Positions 61,556 to 64,000 of a DNA stretch of 64,000 bases are shown here, piece after piece; within the stretch, counting starts at the first letter, position 1, and every line of letters starts with the position of its first letter. A program made the position numbers and the translations under genes. The notes below the pieces were generated by a model. The model was not told the origin of the DNA, made no database searches, and was given only the letters and a program-made list of their open reading frames with translations. Source of the stretch: Massilia sp. Leaf139 (GTDB lineage Bacteria; Pseudomonadota; Gammaproteobacteria; Burkholderiales; Burkholderiaceae_D); NCBI RefSeq assembly GCF_001424165.1, contig NZ_LMOJ01000025.1, positions 392,134 through 456,133 of the forward strand, written 5' to 3'.

Positions 61556-62395
61556 TCACTGCTTCTTGGCCTCTGCCGCCAGCGTCTCCGCCAGCCGCTT
61601 GCGCCCAGCCTGCGCATACGCCTTGCACGCCCCGGTATCGACCAGCGCCCCCTTCGCCTGGCGCTCGATCACGTCGCTCGCATTCGGATGCGCCGTCACC
61701 AGGATGTCGCAGGGCAGCGCCGCCACGCGCGCGATCGAGCCTTCGATGTCGTTCTTGGCGTTCGGGTAGTCGGCCGTGCCGCTGTAGCGGAAGTTCGGGC
61801 CGGCGACGGCGATCAGGCTGTCCGCATACACCATGTTCAGCGCCTTGCCCCCTTCGGCCGACTGCCAGGTCCAGCTGACGCCGCCCTTGGTATGGCCCGG
61901 CGTGTAGTGCGCCTTGATCGCCAGCGGGCCGAGGGCGACGGTCTCGCCATCGCGCACGGCGGCCACCTTCGGCAGCGGCGTCATGTCGGGCAGGGTGCCG
62001 AATTGCGGGTCGCCCTTGTCCGGCTTGCCCGTCTCCAGCACCGGCTTCGCGGCCGCGCTGGTGAGTACGATGGCGCCGCTCAGGCGCTGCAATTCGGCGA
62101 CGCCGCCCACATGGTCGTAGTGCTCGTGCGAAGTGAGGATGTAGCGGATGTCTTCCAGCTTGAAGCCGAGCTGGCGGATGTGGGCCGCGATCTGCACCGC
62201 CGCCTTCGGACTGGCGCCGTCAATCAGGATGTGGCCGGCCGGCGAGGTGACCAGCACCGAACTGAGACCCTCGGTACCGACATAGTAGCTGTTGCCGTAG
62301 AGTTTGAACGGATCCTGCGGGCCTTCCCATTCGGCCGCATGGACAAGGGAGGGCAGGGCGGCAAGGCAGGACAGCAGGACGGCGATTCGTTTCAC
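61556..62395 (-). CDS. subclass B3 metallo-beta-lactamase
   Basis: A 279-residue precursor with a signal peptide (RIAVLLSCLAALPSLVHA). The zinc ligands of B3 enzymes are all seen: His90, His92, Asp94, His95 in SHEHYDHVGG, His168 in PGHTKGG and His236 in TAHPNASD. GTG 62395 is the start because AGGAG lies six bases upstream; the frame runs to 62479, but the signal peptide favours GTG. It probably hydrolyses carbapenems and other beta-lactams in the periplasm. B3 enzymes of this kind are known from Massilia. No mobile element flanks it, so it looks resident. Confidence 0.88.
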   Translation of the reverse strand: MKRIAVLLSCLAALPSLVHAAEWEGPQDPFKLYGNSYYVGTEGLSSVLVTSPAGHILIDGASPKAAVQIAAHIRQLGFKLEDIRYILTSHEHYDHVGGVAELQRLSGAIVLTSAAAKPVLETGKPDKGDPQFGTLPDMTPLPKVAAVRDGETVALGPLAIKAHYTPGHTKGGVSWTWQSAEGGKALNMVYADSLIAVAGPNFRYSGTADYPNAKNDIEGSIARVAALPCDILVTAHPNASDVIERQAKGALVDTGACKAYAQAGRKRLAETLAAEAKKQ

Positions 62396-62535
62396 GAGCA
62401 CTCCTATTCGGTGATTGGGTATTGCAACCTCGAAATCATAACGAAAAAACATGCGCGCCGGGCCGCCGGCAGTGTCCAAGGAAGGAGGACTTCGCTACAC
62501 TGGTGTTTTGCATTTATTAAATATTTGGAGACTTC

Positions 62536-64000
62536 ATGCAGCCCAGCCTCAAGCAGTGTTCCGCGTTCGTTCTTGCCGCCCTTGCCATGGCCGGCGTGCA
62601 GGCCGCGCCGACCGATACCGTCATCGTCAACGCCAACGGATACACGCTGAACGCCAAGGGGGATCTGGTGCAGTTCGCCGCGCTCGCTTTCGACGGCAAG
62701 GGCAAGATCCTGGCCGTCGGCAGCGCCGCCGACGTCGCTGCGAAAGCGCCCGGCGCGCGCCAGGTCGATTTGCAGGGCAAGACGGTATTGCCGGGCCTGA
62801 TCGATGCCCACGGCCACGTCTTCGGTCTGGGCCAGATGCTGACCCAGCTCGACCTGTCGGCCACGACCTCGCTGCCCGATGCGCTGAAAGCCATCGGCGA
62901 CTATGCCAAGGCCAATCCCGGCCAGGGCTGGCTGCGCGGACGCGGCTGGAACCAGGAGAACTGGAAGCTGGGCCGCTTCCCGACCGCGCTTGATGTCGAT
63001 GCGGTCGTCAGCGACCGCCCGGTCTGGTTCGAGCGCGTCGACGGCCACGCCGGCTGGGCCAACAGCCGCGCCCTGGCGGCGGCCGGCATCACCGATAAAA
63101 CGCCCGACCCAGCCGGCGGCAAGATCGTGCGCGACGCCAACGGTAAAGCCACGGGCGTGCTGATCGACGCGGCGCAGGAGCTGGTCGCGAAAGTGCTGCC
63201 GGCCCAGACCGAAGCCGAGGGCCGCGTGGTACTCGACCGCGCGCTCGGCGCGATGGCGCAGGTCGGCATCACCAGCACCCACGACGCCGGCGTGGGCGTG
63301 GCCGAAGACCGCCTGTACCGCGCCTATGCCGATGGCGGCAAGCTGACCGCGCGCATCTACGGCATGATCGGCGGCACCGACGCCGACTTCGACGCCCTGG
63401 CCAAGAACGGCCCCCTCAAAACCTACGGCAACGACATGTACGCGCTGCGCGCCGTGAAGCTGTATTCGGACGGCGCGCTCGGCAGCCGCGGCGCCGCCCT
63501 CATCAAGCCCTACAGCGACGAGCCGCATTCGCACGGCCTGCTGTTCTTCAAGCTCGACCAGATGGACGCGAAGATGAAGAAGGCAATGGCGCGCGGCTAC
63601 CAGGTCAACGTGCACGCCATCGGCGACGCCGGCAACAAGCAGATCCTCGACATCTACAAGAAGGAATTGGGTGCGACCAAGAGCGCGGCCCAGCGCCACC
63701 GCATCGAACACGCGCAGGTGGTGACGCCCGCCGACATCGTCCGTTTCAAGACCTTGGGCATCATCCCGTCGATGCAGCCGACCCATGCCACCTCGGACAA
63801 GAACATGGCCGAAAGCCGCGTCGGCGCCGAGCGCATCAAGGGAGCCTACGCCTGGCGCAGCTTCCTGCACCAGGGTTCGCGCATCGCCTGCGGTTCGGAC
63901 TTCCCGGTCGAGTCGCCGAACCCGTTCTTCGGCATCCACGCGGCCGTCACGCGCCAGGACGCGTCGGGCCAGCCGATCGCCGGCTGGTACCCGAACCAGG
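62536..64000 (+). CDS. YtcJ-like amidohydrolase, C-terminus cut by window end
   Basis: At least 488 residues are visible before the right edge. A signal peptide (KQCSAFVLAALAMAGVQA) precedes an Amidohydro_3 (PF07969) TIM-barrel. Metal motif DAHGHVFGLG lies near residue 93; GRGWNQENW, WFERVDGHAGWANS, KLYSDGALGSRGAAL, NVHAIGDAGN, HRIEHAQVV and ACGSDFPVESPNPF follow. These match the exported YtcJ-type enzymes of 550-600 residues, so about 15% is missing. A GGAG site lies six bases before ATG 62536. The substrate is unknown. It is divergent from the beta-lactamase gene. Confidence 0.87.
   Translation, partial: MQPSLKQCSAFVLAALAMAGVQAAPTDTVIVNANGYTLNAKGDLVQFAALAFDGKGKILAVGSAADVAAKAPGARQVDLQGKTVLPGLIDAHGHVFGLGQMLTQLDLSATTSLPDALKAIGDYAKANPGQGWLRGRGWNQENWKLGRFPTALDVDAVVSDRPVWFERVDGHAGWANSRALAAAGITDKTPDPAGGKIVRDANGKATGVLIDAAQELVAKVLPAQTEAEGRVVLDRALGAMAQVGITSTHDAGVGVAEDRLYRAYADGGKLTARIYGMIGGTDADFDALAKNGPLKTYGNDMYALRAVKLYSDGALGSRGAALIKPYSDEPHSHGLLFFKLDQMDAKMKKAMARGYQVNVHAIGDAGNKQILDIYKKELGATKSAAQRHRIEHAQVVTPADIVRFKTLGIIPSMQPTHATSDKNMAESRVGAERIKGAYAWRSFLHQGSRIACGSDFPVESPNPFFGIHAAVTRQDASGQPIAGWYPNQ

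Noticed and set aside
61439..62395. Beta-lactamase as a recently acquired mobile cassette
   Set aside because: No attachment site, integrase or IS flanks, and composition resembles neighbours by eye. The flanking palindromes are the same family found beside housekeeping genes.

Overview
The window is about 64 kb of high-GC bacterial chromosome. It carries roughly sixty protein genes on both strands, one tRNA-Leu and no insertion sequences, phage genes or CRISPR. The gene content points to an Oxalobacteraceae betaproteobacterium, probably Massilia or a close relative. This is an inference from: pgk-pyk-fba next to purC-purE-purK and a Sua5-type gene; a trxA-rho pair with a type B L31 gene nearby; a FxDxF/PEP-CTERM secreted protein; a subclass B3 metallo-beta-lactamase; and many c-di-GMP and hybrid-kinase proteins. 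No 16S rRNA gene is present to settle it.

Layout. 1-1657: end of an alpha/beta hydrolase gene, a small zinc-finger protein, and an azlC-azlD amino acid exporter. 1708-9308: glycolysis (pgk, pyk, fba), then purine synthesis (purC, purE, purK) running into a threonylcarbamoyl-AMP synthase. 9309-14488: a surface group with a GDSL lipoprotein, an OmpW barrel, a small membrane protein and a PAS-GGDEF-EAL protein. 14669-18509: minus-strand metabolic genes, beginning with a glutaryl-CoA dehydrogenase gene broken at both ends. 18663-24529: stress and cofactor genes (msrA, cfa, an unusual hemerythrin-PdxH fusion, tcdA, an FKBP, cysK). 24692-25983: a metal-efflux operon (ArsR-type repressor plus a CDF pump) with a clear palindromic operator. 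26300-32559: glf, a methyltransferase, an M16 peptidase, a phosphoesterase and a pncC/CinA-C gene. 32864-37988: a tightly coupled three-gene signalling operon (YfiR-like protein, hybrid kinase, REC-PAS-GGDEF-EAL-REC). 38045-45188: thiL, maeB, then a gmd-rmd-glycosyltransferase set for a GDP-deoxyhexose polysaccharide. 45210-49570: an HD-GYP regulator with an MHYT hybrid kinase. 49805-56304: secreted and membrane proteins of poorly known function, a PhyH-type dioxygenase, tRNA-Leu, a PEP-CTERM protein and an ArnT-like glycosyltransferase. 56435-58758: rpmE2, rho, trxA. 58975-64000: a lone receiver protein, hutC, ada, a B3 metallo-beta-lactamase, and the start of a YtcJ-like amidohydrolase.

Themes. 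Most of the window is ordinary housekeeping sequence. The less ordinary parts are the c-di-GMP proteins (two GGDEF-EAL proteins, one HD-GYP, one YfiR-like), the hemerythrin-PdxH fusion, the decayed gcdH with an exact 91-bp tandem duplication, and a family of REP-like palindromes in at least five intergenic sites. Also notable are a 45-bp perfect palindrome, a protein gene whose end lies inside the tRNA, and a terminator embedded in a convergent coding sequence. I found no complete new system. The hemerythrin-PdxH fusion and the REP family are the best leads. All functional calls come from reading motifs by eye; no database search was run.
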